From: JACMLD01 sp964245425
Lineage (GTDB): Bacteria; Bacteroidota; Bacteroidia; Chitinophagales; Chitinophagaceae
Assembly: GCA_964245425.1 (NCBI GenBank)
Contig: CAXTMV010000116.1
Span: 1 to 15,702 of the forward strand
DNA: 15,702 bases
Direction of reading: 5' to 3'
The notes under the pieces were generated by a model, which saw only the letters and a program-made list of their open reading frames with translations, did no database searches and was not told where the DNA came from. Every line of letters begins with the position of its first letter. Position 1 is the stretch's first letter. This document shows, piece by piece, positions 1-7,505 of this stretch. Made by a program: the position numbers and the translations under genes.

Positions 1-1223
1 GGTTATTGATAAGTTTGATACTGCTGGCAAACCTAGCAAGGGGGCAGGAAAAAGACCTGTCGTATTTTGTGCGCCATGCACTCACCGCCAGCCCCCTGTT
101 ACAGGATTTCCGGAACCAGGCAATCATAAATCAGCTGGACAGCCAGCGCATCCGCGCAAGCTACCGGCCCCAGGTAAATGGCAACAGCAACAACCTGTAT
201 GCCCCCGTAATAGCAGGTTACGGATACGATAACGCTATTACCAACGGCGGCCAGCTGAGCGCGCTGGTAGGCGTTAACCAGGCACTGATTAGTAAAAAAT
301 ACCTGGCCGCGCAGTATGAGACACTGCGGATACAAAACCAGGGTTTGGAAAATACCAGCCGCGTATCTGAGCAGGATCTTACCCGCACCATTACCGCACA
401 GTATATTACAACTTTTGGCGATCTGCAGCAACTGGCTTTTTCCAAAGAAATAAATGCCTTGCTGAAAAAAGAAGAAACCTTGCTGAAATCGCTCACAGAA
501 AGCAATGTATACCGCCAGACAGACTACCTAACGTTCCTGGTTACGCGCCAACAACAGGAACTTTCCATCAAACAGCTGACCATACAGCTACAAAATGATT
601 ATGCTACCCTCAATTACCTGGCGGGTATAATTGATACGGCACAGGCAGTACTGCCAGACCCGGGCTTGTCCATCAACCAACTGCCCGATATCAGCGAATC
701 CATTTTCTTTAAGAAATTTACGATCGACAGTTTACAATTGCGAAATGAACGCGCGCTGGTAGACTTCAGCTATAAACCTAAAGTAGATCTTTTTGCAGAC
801 GCCGGGTACAATTCAACCCTTACTTACCTGCCGTATAAAAATTTTGGCACCAGTTTCGGCATTAATGTAATCGTTCCCATTTTTGATGGCGGCCAAAGAA
901 AAATACAATATAGTAAACTGTCCATTTCTGAAAGGACCCGGATCGGTTACCGCGATTTCTTCAAAACACAATACAGCCAGCAGGTGGCACAATTGTTTCA
1001 GCAATTAAAAGCCACCAACTCGCTGATCACAGATATTAACGGCCAGATTAAATATGCAGAAGGGCTGATCAATGTGAATATCAAACTGCTCGAAACGGGC
1101 GACGTAAAGATTGCCGACCTGGTGATAGCTGTTAATAATTACCTCACTGCCAGGAACCTGCTCACACAAAATACCATCAGCCGGCTGCAGATCATTAACC
1201 AAATCAATTACTGGAACAGGTAA
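1..1223 (+). CDS. TolC-family outer-membrane efflux channel, 5' end cut by window edge
   Basis: Outer-membrane factor of a tripartite efflux system, forming the trimeric barrel and periplasmic tunnel through which substrates leave the cell. The frame is open to the left edge, and the first visible residues (LISLILLANLARGQ) are the end of a signal peptide, so the true start lies outside the window; a TTG at 6 is unlikely to be the start. About 405 residues are visible, close to the usual mature size. The predicted coiled-coil-rich body shows the two-fold layout of the OEP family, for example a VDFSYKPKVDLFADAGYN stretch at about residues 250-268, which matches the family pattern before a beta strand. 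The adaptor gene follows after 13 nt. Substrate cannot be told from sequence. Family assignment is confident, individual function is not. Confidence 0.9.
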   Translation, partial: LLISLILLANLARGQEKDLSYFVRHALTASPLLQDFRNQAIINQLDSQRIRASYRPQVNGNSNNLYAPVIAGYGYDNAITNGGQLSALVGVNQALISKKYLAAQYETLRIQNQGLENTSRVSEQDLTRTITAQYITTFGDLQQLAFSKEINALLKKEETLLKSLTESNVYRQTDYLTFLVTRQQQELSIKQLTIQLQNDYATLNYLAGIIDTAQAVLPDPGLSINQLPDISESIFFKKFTIDSLQLRNERALVDFSYKPKVDLFADAGYNSTLTYLPYKNFGTSFGINVIVPIFDGGQRKIQYSKLSISERTRIGYRDFFKTQYSQQVAQLFQQLKATNSLITDINGQIKYAEGLINVNIKLLETGDVKIADLVIAVNNYLTARNLLTQNTISRLQIINQINYWNR

Positions 1224-1236
1224 TAAAAATATAAAC

Positions 1237-2175
1237 ATGCGTTACCAGCACCATTATTTAACTTTTATCTTGTTTTTATCTGTTAGCTGGGCCATGGGTT
1301 GCCAGCAGGCGGAAAAGAAACCTGCAGAAGAAGCTCCTGAACCCACCCAGACACCGGTTACGGTTGCAGCCATCAGCACAGAACCGCTGACAGAATATAT
1401 AGAGCTGAATGCCAGTTCCGCTTTCCTCCAAAAGAATTTTGTAAAAGCCAACGCCAATGGCTACCTGCAATCCAATTTCAGCAAACCGGGCCAATATGTA
1501 AGCAAGGGGCAGGTCTTGTTTACCATTAAAACCAAAGAAGCGCAAAGCATCGGCAATGCCGTTAACCAGCTGGACAGCAGTTTCCGTTTCTCCGGTACCA
1601 ACCCGATTAAAGCTGGTGAACAGGGATATATTACGCAGCTGAATCACCAGGCAGGCGATTATGTGCAGGATGGGGAGCAACTGGCGGTGGTAAGCGATCT
1701 GAATAGTTTTGTCTTTCTGCTTGATCTTCCTTACGAACTGCGGCCTTTTATGCAGCGCAATAAAACCATTGAACTTGTTTTGCCCGACGGTGAAAAATTA
1801 ACGGGTACGGTAGCAGGCTCGCTGCCCAGTGTTGACATCGCTTCCCAGACCCAGAACCTGTTTATCAAAGTAAATGCAGGTCACCCGATACCGGAAAACC
1901 TGATAGCAAAAGTGAGGATAATAAAAAACCAGCGGCTGCATGCTGTGTCCGTGCCAAAAGCGGCCGTACTCACAGATGAAACACAATCCGGTTTCTGGAT
2001 CATGAAAATGACAGACAGCACAACGGCGGTAAAGACACCGGTTAAAAAAGGAATGGAATCAAATGACCGAATCGAGATCCTGTCGCCGGCATTGTCGGCA
2101 ACAGACAAGATCATATTGACTGGTCAGTACGGACTGCCTGATACTGCCAAAGTAAAAATCATCGTTGAACCATAA
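1237..2175 (+). CDS. RND efflux periplasmic adaptor (membrane fusion) lipoprotein, short hairpin
   Basis: Periplasmic adaptor linking the RND pump to the TolC-like channel. The N-terminus has a hydrophobic stretch ending in WAMGC, a plausible lipobox, so Cys22 is probably lipidated and the protein anchored to the inner membrane. Two lipoyl half-motifs are visible: residues about 68-100 (NGYLQSNFSKPGQYVSKGQ) and about 125-155 (GYITQLNHQAGDYVQDGEQ). Only about 24 residues lie between them, where AcrA-type adaptors carry a long alpha-helical hairpin. The beta-barrel and membrane-proximal domains follow (SVPKAAVLTD at about 237-246). At 312 residues it is short for the family. It sits 13 nt after the channel gene and 9 nt before the permease gene, so the three are almost certainly one operon. 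Confidence 0.9.
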   Translation: MRYQHHYLTFILFLSVSWAMGCQQAEKKPAEEAPEPTQTPVTVAAISTEPLTEYIELNASSAFLQKNFVKANANGYLQSNFSKPGQYVSKGQVLFTIKTKEAQSIGNAVNQLDSSFRFSGTNPIKAGEQGYITQLNHQAGDYVQDGEQLAVVSDLNSFVFLLDLPYELRPFMQRNKTIELVLPDGEKLTGTVAGSLPSVDIASQTQNLFIKVNAGHPIPENLIAKVRIIKNQRLHAVSVPKAAVLTDETQSGFWIMKMTDSTTAVKTPVKKGMESNDRIEILSPALSATDKIILTGQYGLPDTAKVKIIVEP

Positions 2176-2184
2176 TTCTATTGC

Positions 2185-5100
2185 TTGAAAAATTTTTTCA
2201 CCGCTTATAAAAATCCGCTCACGGTTGTACTGGCCCTTATCATCGCCGCCGGCATCTTTGCGTACAGCCGGTTCCAGACTTCCCTGTTTCCGGAGATTAC
2301 TTTTCCAAAGATCAAGATCATTGCTGATGCCGGTCTGCAACCGGTAAACAAGATGATGGTAACCGTTACCAAACCACTTGAAAATGCCATCAAACAGATC
2401 CCGGATCTTACCATGGTGCGCAGCACGACCAGTCGCGGCAGTTGCGAAATTTCAGCGTTTATGGACTGGAAAGCCAATATCGATCTCAGCCAGCAGCGCA
2501 TAGAATCAAAGATCAGCCAGATAAGAAATGATTTGCCGTCGGATGTACAGATTACCGTTGAAAAAATGAACCCTTCCATCTTACCCGTAATGGGGTATAC
2601 GCTGGAAAGCCACAACAAATCGCCCATAGAATTAAAACTGCTCGCCAATTATACCATCAAGCCTTTTCTCTCGCAGGTGCAGGGGGTGGCAGAAGTACGG
2701 ATTATCGGCGGTAAAACAAAGGAATACTGGCTGGCATTGGATGCCCGCAAGCTAAGTACCTTCGGGCTTACACCGGATTCGGTTGCCGGTGCCGTGCAGC
2801 AGACAAACTTTATAAAATCAAACGGCTACCTGAGCGATTATAAATTTCTGTACCTGTCTGTTACAGACGCCATGCTGCATTCGGTGACAGACCTTGAAAA
2901 CATTGTTGTAAAAAACGATGGCAGAAGAATTATAAGGGTACAGGATATTGCTACTGTTCAGATCAGGGAAGCCGTTGAATATACAAAGATCAATGCCAAT
3001 GGAAGGGAGGGCATACTGGTGGCCATTATTAAACAACCCAATGCCAACCTGGTAGAACTATCTGCCAGCATGCAAGACAAGGTAACCGATTTGCAAAAGA
3101 TCTTACCGGCGGGCGTATCCATCCATCCTTATTATATACAGGCAGATTTTGTGAATGCGTCTGTAAAAAGCGTCACAGACAGTTTATGGATCGGCCTGGG
3201 CCTGGCCATAGTGGTAGCCATTATTTTTTTGCGTTCGCTGAAAGCCAGTCTTACCATTCTTATTACCATTCCGGTTACGCTCTGCCTTACCTTGCTGGTG
3301 TTGTATACCATCGGGTATACCCTGAATATCATGACGCTGGGCGCCATTGCAGCAGCCATCGGTTTAATTATAGACGATGCCATTGTGGTGGTGGAGCAGA
3401 TCCACCGCACGCATGAAGAGCATCCCGGCGAACCCACTACCGCCCTGTTAAAAAAAGCGATCGGATACCTGCTGCCGGCCATGGTTGGATCTTCGGTCAG
3501 CACCATTGTTATATTCTTTCCTTTTATATTAATGACCGGCGTGGCGGGCGCTTATTTTAAAGTGCTGACCAATACCATGATCATTACCCTGGTGGCTTCC
3601 TTCTTTGTTACCTGGATAGGCCTGCCGGTTGTTTACCTGTTATTATCAAAAAAAGAAAATACAGCCCGTAAACCCACTCCGCATGCCGTTAAATCGCAAC
3701 GCTGGGTATCGTTCTTTATCCGCCGGCCCGCCATTTCACTGCAACTGGTGGCTGCACTGGTTGCCGCCATCATTTTTATCCTGCCCCGGTTGCAGACTGG
3801 TTTTTTGCCCGAAATGGATGAGGGCAGCATTGTGCTGGACTATGCCTCACCACCCGGCACTTCGCTGGAAGAAACGGACCGCATGCTGCGGGAAGCAGAA
3901 AAAATAATGGTGGCCGTACCGGAGGTAGCCGCCTATTCCAGGAGAACAGGCACACAGATGGGTTTTTTTATTACCGAGCCCAATACCGGTGATTACCTGA
4001 TACAGTTAAAAACCCGGCGGGATCGCTCAACCGAAGAAGTAATTGCAGATATCAGGAAAAGAATTGAAACTACGCAACCCGCGCTCCGCATAGATTTCGG
4101 CCAGGTGATTGGTGATATGTTGGGCGACCTGATGACATCTGTGCAACCCATCGAGGTAAAGATATTTGGCAACAACCAGCAACAGTTGCAGGCGCTCTCG
4201 CGGCAGGCAGCCGAAATTATTTCAGCCGTAAAGGGCAGTGCCGATGTATTCGACGGGATTGTAATTGCCGGCCCTTCTGTAAGTGTAGAACCCGACTATA
4301 GCAGGCTGGCGCAGTTTGGCATCAGTCCGGTAAGCCTGCAATACCAGCTGCAGACTTCCATGGAAGGGAATATCGTTGGCAGTATCCTTGAAAAAGAACA
4401 GCTGTCGCCGGTGCGGATTGTCTATCCCGATAACCGGAAAATGGGCGTAGCAGATATCAACAACCTGCAGATCTTTTTGCCCAATGGAAAACTGAATCCC
4501 ATCACCTCACTGGCAGCAGTACACGTAAATGCCGGCGATGCGGAAATACAGCGGCAAAACCTGCAGTCGATGGGCGTGGTAACTGCCCGACTGGAAAACA
4601 GTGACCTGGGTACGGTTATGGCAGAGATCCAACGGCAAATCAAATCAACAATAAACCTGCCCAAAGGCTATTATATTCAATATGGCGGCGCCTTTGCCGA
4701 GCAGCAGCAATCATTTAAAGAGCTGTTGCTGATACTGGTTACTGCCAGCCTCCTGGTATTTGGCGTTATTCTTTTTTTGTTCCGGGAATTTAAGATCGCT
4801 GTATTGATCCTGTTTGTGGCGGTATTGGGTATTGCCGGCAGCTATCTTGCCCTGTTCATTACTGGAACGCCCCTGAATGTGGGCAGCTATACAGGGTTGA
4901 TTATGATTGTGGGTATTATTGGCGAAAATGCCATTTTTACTTTTCTGCAATTCAAGGAAGCCCTGCCGGAGCGAACGGTGGACGAATCCATCATCTACTC
5001 CATTTCCACCCGGTTGCGTCCCAAACTGATGACGGCATTGGGGGCTATTACAGCGTTGCTGCCACTGGCACTGGGCATTGGTGCAGGGGCGCAGTTGCAC

Positions 5101-5223
5101 CAGCCACTAGCCATTGCCGTTATAGGTGGTTTTATTGTTGCCCTGCCATTGCTGCTTATTGTGCTGCCGTCTTTGCTCAGGCTGTTGTACAAAAAAGAAG
5201 CCCCCCCGTTACCCGGTCAATAG
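2185..5223 (+). CDS. RND-family efflux permease
   Basis: Inner-membrane proton-driven pump, 1012 residues, full length for the family. The start is a TTG: an in-frame stop (2173-2175, the stop of the adaptor gene) lies just upstream and no ATG or GTG lies between. TM1 begins directly (residues 9-28), followed by the FPEITFP motif. TM4 holds IDDAIVVVEQ with Asp397 and Asp398, as in AcrB-like drug pumps. TM10 carries Glu914 (GENAIF) where AcrB has Lys940, and TM11 has RPK with Lys947; both are arranged as in the CusA metal pump (E939, K984). The porter region includes RRTGTQMGFFITEP at about 590, typical of pumps often annotated CzcA/CusA-like. It therefore does not fit cleanly into the drug or the metal class. 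Substrate unknown. Confidence 0.93.
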   Translation: MKNFFTAYKNPLTVVLALIIAAGIFAYSRFQTSLFPEITFPKIKIIADAGLQPVNKMMVTVTKPLENAIKQIPDLTMVRSTTSRGSCEISAFMDWKANIDLSQQRIESKISQIRNDLPSDVQITVEKMNPSILPVMGYTLESHNKSPIELKLLANYTIKPFLSQVQGVAEVRIIGGKTKEYWLALDARKLSTFGLTPDSVAGAVQQTNFIKSNGYLSDYKFLYLSVTDAMLHSVTDLENIVVKNDGRRIIRVQDIATVQIREAVEYTKINANGREGILVAIIKQPNANLVELSASMQDKVTDLQKILPAGVSIHPYYIQADFVNASVKSVTDSLWIGLGLAIVVAIIFLRSLKASLTILITIPVTLCLTLLVLYTIGYTLNIMTLGAIAAAIGLIIDDAIVVVEQIHRTHEEHPGEPTTALLKKAIGYLLPAMVGSSVSTIVIFFPFILMTGVAGAYFKVLTNTMIITLVASFFVTWIGLPVVYLLLSKKENTARKPTPHAVKSQRWVSFFIRRPAISLQLVAALVAAIIFILPRLQTGFLPEMDEGSIVLDYASPPGTSLEETDRMLREAEKIMVAVPEVAAYSRRTGTQMGFFITEPNTGDYLIQLKTRRDRSTEEVIADIRKRIETTQPALRIDFGQVIGDMLGDLMTSVQPIEVKIFGNNQQQLQALSRQAAEIISAVKGSADVFDGIVIAGPSVSVEPDYSRLAQFGISPVSLQYQLQTSMEGNIVGSILEKEQLSPVRIVYPDNRKMGVADINNLQIFLPNGKLNPITSLAAVHVNAGDAEIQRQNLQSMGVVTARLENSDLGTVMAEIQRQIKSTINLPKGYYIQYGGAFAEQQQSFKELLLILVTASLLVFGVILFLFREFKIAVLILFVAVLGIAGSYLALFITGTPLNVGSYTGLIMIVGIIGENAIFTFLQFKEALPERTVDESIIYSISTRLRPKLMTALGAITALLPLALGIGAGAQLHQPLAIAVIGGFIVALPLLLIVLPSLLRLLYKKEAPPLPGQ

Positions 5224-5297
5224 TTACTTTGTAGCAGGAGGGCCGTTGCTGGTAAATGCCAACATTTCTATTTTGCCGGCTGCAAAAACCGGTTATA

Positions 5298-5726
5298 TCA
5301 GTCTTTTACTTCTTTTAGAAATTTGCCATTGGCATCAAAAACAAGGTCCATTTTGCTGATGCCGGCTTCATATTCTGTGCGGCCGCCTGGCTTGGTAATT
5401 TTGGCGGCATCTTTTATGGCGATGCCCTTATAATGTTCTTTTATATACGCTGGTATGGCCGCGGGCAGTTCCGTTACAAGAATATCCAACTCGCTTTCGG
5501 TAACCGTGCCGGCATTATTGAAAAGAACAGACAAAGACTGGCCATTTTGTTTAAACGAGGCTTCAAATAACCCCTGTTCTTTTTCCCATTTGGGCGTAAT
5601 GCCGGCATATAATTTTACAAAGGCCTCTTTAACCGCCACCGGTACTTTTGCAGCAGGCAACTGCTGCGCAGGTAAGCTGGCCGGTGCAGATATCATAACA
5701 AAGGAGTAAAAAAGGATTTTTTTCAT
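5298..5726 (-). CDS. Secreted PepSY-like (DUF2874-type) protein
   Basis: Small secreted protein of 142 residues. The start chosen is the ATG at 5726, which gives a normal signal peptide (MKKILFYSFVMISAPASLPA then QQ); a longer frame from 5789 would add 21 residues in front of that signal and is unlikely. The body matches the Bacteroidota PepSY-like pattern: VPVAVKEAF at the start, PKWEKEQGLFEASFKQNG in the middle, ELPAAIPAYIKEHYKG, then a tail with YEAGISKMDLVFDANGKFLKE. These proteins are thought to sit in the periplasm or at the surface, and their biochemical role is not established. It is convergent with the efflux operon (74 bp between stops) and divergent from the propeller gene. I see no clear terminator hairpin in the 74-bp gap. 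Confidence 0.82.
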   Translation of the reverse strand: MKKILFYSFVMISAPASLPAQQLPAAKVPVAVKEAFVKLYAGITPKWEKEQGLFEASFKQNGQSLSVLFNNAGTVTESELDILVTELPAAIPAYIKEHYKGIAIKDAAKITKPGGRTEYEAGISKMDLVFDANGKFLKEVKD

Positions 5727-5874
5727 GTTTATGCATTTAGCGTATAAAATATAAACCAGCACCGGAAGGGCGCCAGGTACAGGCTTCAAAAAATATAAGC
5801 TTTACAAAATAATAGCAGCTGTAGAAACAGCCGCTATTTACCTTAACATTGCAACCTTGATTGCAAACACGTAG

Positions 5875-5899
5875 ACAGGTGCCCGAAACCGGCAACTGT
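5875..5899 (+). repeat. Imperfect hairpin containing CCCGAAACCGG
   Basis: Arms ACAGGTGCC (5875-5883) and GGCAACTGT (5891-5899) pair except for one G-A mismatch, around the loop CGAAACC. The CCCGAAACCGG core recurs at 7252-7262 in the leader of the P450 operon, again inside a hairpin. It may be part of a structured leader RNA or a DNA-level regulatory site. The GGTG and CAACTGTA pieces recall a cobalamin riboswitch, but the rest of that consensus is absent. Confidence 0.4.
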
Positions 5900-5947
5900 A
5901 TTCAATTATATGAAATAGGGACAATCCTTGTTTTCTCAAAATTATTG

Positions 5948-6037
5948 CCGGATTCTGAGGATATTCTGAAGTATCCTGCTACAAAAATTGTTTAACGGCC
6001 CGTACCCCGGGCGCTTCAGTATTTACACAGAATCCGG
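5948..6037 (+). ncRNA. Candidate structured leader RNA: three-way junction
   Basis: A perfect 10-bp outer stem is formed by CCGGATTCTG (5948-5957) and CAGAATCCGG (6028-6037). Inside it lie two perfect hairpins: AGGATA/TATCCT (5958-5963 with 5972-5977, 8-nt loop) and GCCCG/CGGGC (5998-6002 with 6008-6012, 5-nt loop). Together they make a closed three-way junction ending 35 nt before the propeller ATG at 6073. The match to no known riboswitch class is clear to me. It could be a cis-regulatory leader, a small RNA, or chance folding. No promoter with good consensus could be placed upstream, so transcription of the element is assumed. Confidence 0.4.
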
Positions 6038-6044
6038 TTCTACA

Positions 6045-6062
6045 TTAGATGCAAGCATCTAA
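6045..6062. promoter_or_regulatory. 18-bp dyad just before the propeller gene
   Basis: TTAGATGC and GCATCTAA are perfect inverted arms of 8 bp separated by AA. The element ends 10 nt before the preferred ATG (6073), so it could be an operator or a hairpin hiding the ribosome landing site. Its core ATGCAAGCAT is repeated exactly at 7241-7250 upstream of the P450 operon. The alternative ATG at 6049 lies inside this dyad, another reason not to use it as the start. Confidence 0.45.
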
Positions 6063-6072
6063 AATAAACACC

Positions 6073-7089
6073 ATGAAAAAATATACCTGCCTATTATTCT
6101 GCTGCCTGCCGTTAGCTTTTTTACCCGGCACTTTATGTGCCCAGAAAAACGGCGATTACCAGATCCTCAAAACATTTCATATTGCCAGCACCGGTGGTTG
6201 GGACTATATTGCCGTGGGGCCGGGCAATAACCGTTTGTATGTGTCGCACGGCATGCAGGTAAATATTCTCGACGAGCTAACCGGCGATTCGTTGGGAATC
6301 ATTCCCAATACAACCGGCGTACACGGCATTGCCTTTGACGCAGCCCTGGGTAAAGGTTATACCAGCAACGGGCGGCTCAACAACATAACCGTTTTTGACC
6401 TGAAAACAAACGCGGTACTGGGCCAGCTGACCACAGGCCAGAACCCCGATGCTATCATGTATGAACCGTTTTCAAAAACAATCATCACTTGCAATGGCCG
6501 AAGCAACGACCTCACCATGATTGATCCCGTAACGGAAAAAACGATTGCCACTATTGCCGTGGGCGGCAAACCGGAAACCGCGGTGAGCAACGGCAAGGGA
6601 AAATTATTTGTAAACCTGGAAGACAAGAATGAGATTGCAGTAATAGACCTGCAGGCAAAAACAGTAGTGCAACATTGGCCCTTATCGCCTGCAGAAGGCC
6701 CCACCGGCCTGGCCATGGATCCTGCTACCGGACGGCTTTTTGCCGGTTGTGACAAATGGCTGGTAGTGGTTGATGCCGTCAATGGCAAACTAGTACAAAA
6801 GATAGCGATCGGCGATGGCTGCGACGGCGTTGCGTTTGATTCCGGAACTAAAAACATTTTTGCATCCTGCGGCGAGGGAAAGCTGAGCATCATTCATGAA
6901 GACGGGGCGGATACATTCAGCAGTTTACCGCCACTTGCCACTAAGAAAAGCGCCAGAACCATTACACTGAACGAAACCCTGCATACTATTTACCTGCCGG
7001 CAGCAGATATGGGCACGCCAGCAGCAGGCGAAAGACGGGCACCTATGTTACCCGGCACTTTCCAGGTGCTGGTGATCTCAAAAAAGTAA
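6073..7089 (+). CDS. Secreted YVTN/YncE-family beta-propeller protein
   Basis: Predicted periplasmic or secreted beta-propeller of 338 residues. The ATG at 6073 gives a standard signal peptide (MKKYTCLLFCCLPLAFLPG, cleavage near LCA/QKN); the in-frame ATG at 6049 would add eight residues ahead of it. The body consists of repeated blades of about 42 residues with the pattern GIAFDAALGKGYTSNG...ITVFDLKTN, LTMIDPVTEKTIATIAVGGKP, IAVIDLQAKTVVQHW, GLAMDPATGRLFAGC and GVAFDSGTKNIFASC, typical of YncE/YVTN families. These proteins generally act in binding or interaction rather than catalysis, and no active site is evident. It appears monocistronic: a long structured leader lies upstream and a very strong hairpin starts 34 nt after the stop. 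Function unknown. Confidence 0.85.
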   Translation: MKKYTCLLFCCLPLAFLPGTLCAQKNGDYQILKTFHIASTGGWDYIAVGPGNNRLYVSHGMQVNILDELTGDSLGIIPNTTGVHGIAFDAALGKGYTSNGRLNNITVFDLKTNAVLGQLTTGQNPDAIMYEPFSKTIITCNGRSNDLTMIDPVTEKTIATIAVGGKPETAVSNGKGKLFVNLEDKNEIAVIDLQAKTVVQHWPLSPAEGPTGLAMDPATGRLFAGCDKWLVVVDAVNGKLVQKIAIGDGCDGVAFDSGTKNIFASCGEGKLSIIHEDGADTFSSLPPLATKKSARTITLNETLHTIYLPAADMGTPAAGERRAPMLPGTFQVLVISKK

Positions 7090-7122
7090 GGAACAGATTT
7101 CCGCATCGATTTTGATAGCATG

Positions 7123-7173
7123 TATTCAACAGAACAGCAGGCACTCACAAGTGACCTGCTGTTCTGTTGAATA
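7123..7173 (+). terminator. Very long perfect hairpin after the propeller gene
   Basis: Left arm TATTCAACAGAACAGCAGG (7123-7141) and right arm CCTGCTGTTCTGTTGAATA (7155-7173) are perfect 19-bp inverted repeats. Four further pairs (CACT 7142-7145 with AGTG 7150-7153) close a CACA loop, leaving only A7154 bulged. There is no clean T-tract after it, so it may act as a rho-independent-like terminator, a bidirectional barrier or an mRNA 3' stabiliser. Confidence 0.65.
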
Positions 7174-7183
7174 ACCTTCCTGC

Positions 7184-7201
7184 GCAGCAGTTAACAGCTG
7201 C
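7184..7201 (+). terminator. Second dyad followed by pyrimidine-rich tract
   Basis: GCAGC-A-GTT and AAC-A-GCTGC form an 18-bp dyad with one A-A mismatch in each half, followed at 7203-7222 by a C/T-rich run ending in TTTTT. Alone it is a weak stem; with the hairpin just upstream it may help end transcripts from the propeller gene. Confidence 0.3.
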
Positions 7202-7240
7202 CGTCTTCTCTTTTCCTTTTTATATACACGTCATAAAATC

Positions 7241-7266
7241 ATGCAAGCATACCCGAAACCGGGTAT
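7241..7266. promoter_or_regulatory. Paired elements ATGCAAGCAT and ATACCCG-AAAC-CGGGTAT
   Basis: The 10-mer ATGCAAGCAT (7241-7250) overlaps by two bases an inverted repeat with 7-bp perfect arms ATACCCG (7249-7255) and CGGGTAT (7260-7266) around AAAC. Both cores also occur upstream of the propeller gene (6049-6058 and 5882-5892). The pair lies roughly 30-60 bp before the predicted -33 box, where an activator or repressor could bind. The binding protein is unknown. Confidence 0.4.
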
Positions 7267-7297
7267 AGAGAAATATATTGTTGTGGTGGTTACCTGT

Positions 7298-7327
7298 TTT
7301 GTTATATATTTATTTTTATTATCTTCG
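7298..7327 (+). promoter_or_regulatory. Bacteroidota-type promoter for the P450 operon
   Basis: TTTG at 7298-7301 matches the -33 box, and TATCTTCG at 7320-7327 matches TAnnTTTG at five of six fixed positions, with an 18-bp spacer that is very A/T-rich. Transcription would begin near 7334, giving a leader of about 170 nt before the ATG at 7506. Placement rests on consensus only. Confidence 0.5.
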
Positions 7328-7340
7328 GATGCTAAGGCTG

Positions 7341-7492
7341 GCTTTCCCAGTTTGATCACCTGCTTCAATCCGCCCCCTTGATGATACAATAATTCCCGAT
7401 CATCTGATCCGTGTATACCTTACACTGCTGATGCCAATATCCCCGCTTTATTCACTTTTAATAACAGGACGCTTTGCCATTGATCACCTGCT
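7341..7492. repeat. TGATC-containing repeats in the P450 operon leader
   Basis: TTGATCACCTGCT occurs at 7352-7364 and again at 7480-7492. Similarity extends leftwards (GCTTTcCCA and GCTTTgCCA), making imperfect copies of 24 and 22 nt at 7341-7364 and 7471-7492. Between them lies the dyad GATCA-TC-TGATC (7398-7409). The downstream copy ends 13 nt before the preferred start codon. The layout suggests a multi-site operator or alternative mRNA pairings. Confidence 0.45.
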
Positions 7493-7505
7493 GACACCAA
7501 GTATT

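Noticed and set aside
3186..3416. Small overlapping + strand frame inside the RND gene, and many minus-strand frames inside the other genes
   Set aside because: They are shadows of strong coding frames, with low-complexity or cysteine- and histidine-rich translations and no recognisable domain.
2185..5223. Naming the pump CzcA/CusA or AcrB
   Set aside because: Relay residues are mixed and no metal-binding methionine cluster can be assigned with confidence, so a gene symbol would be a guess.
5875..5985. Cobalamin riboswitch
   Set aside because: GGTG, CAACTGTA and a loosely similar TATCCTGCT are present, but the GGGAA segment and a proper B12 box (CAGGAGACCTGCC type) are missing, and the pieces pair in a different way.
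5948..6037. Hammerhead ribozyme as explanation of the three-way junction
   Set aside because: The junction lacks the invariant CUGANGA and GAAA core segments.
7431..7505. Longer start for the GST-P450 protein at 7431
   Set aside because: The 25 added residues resemble no GST N-terminus and the stretch contains a leader repeat copy; the ATG at 7506 fits domain start better, though not proven.
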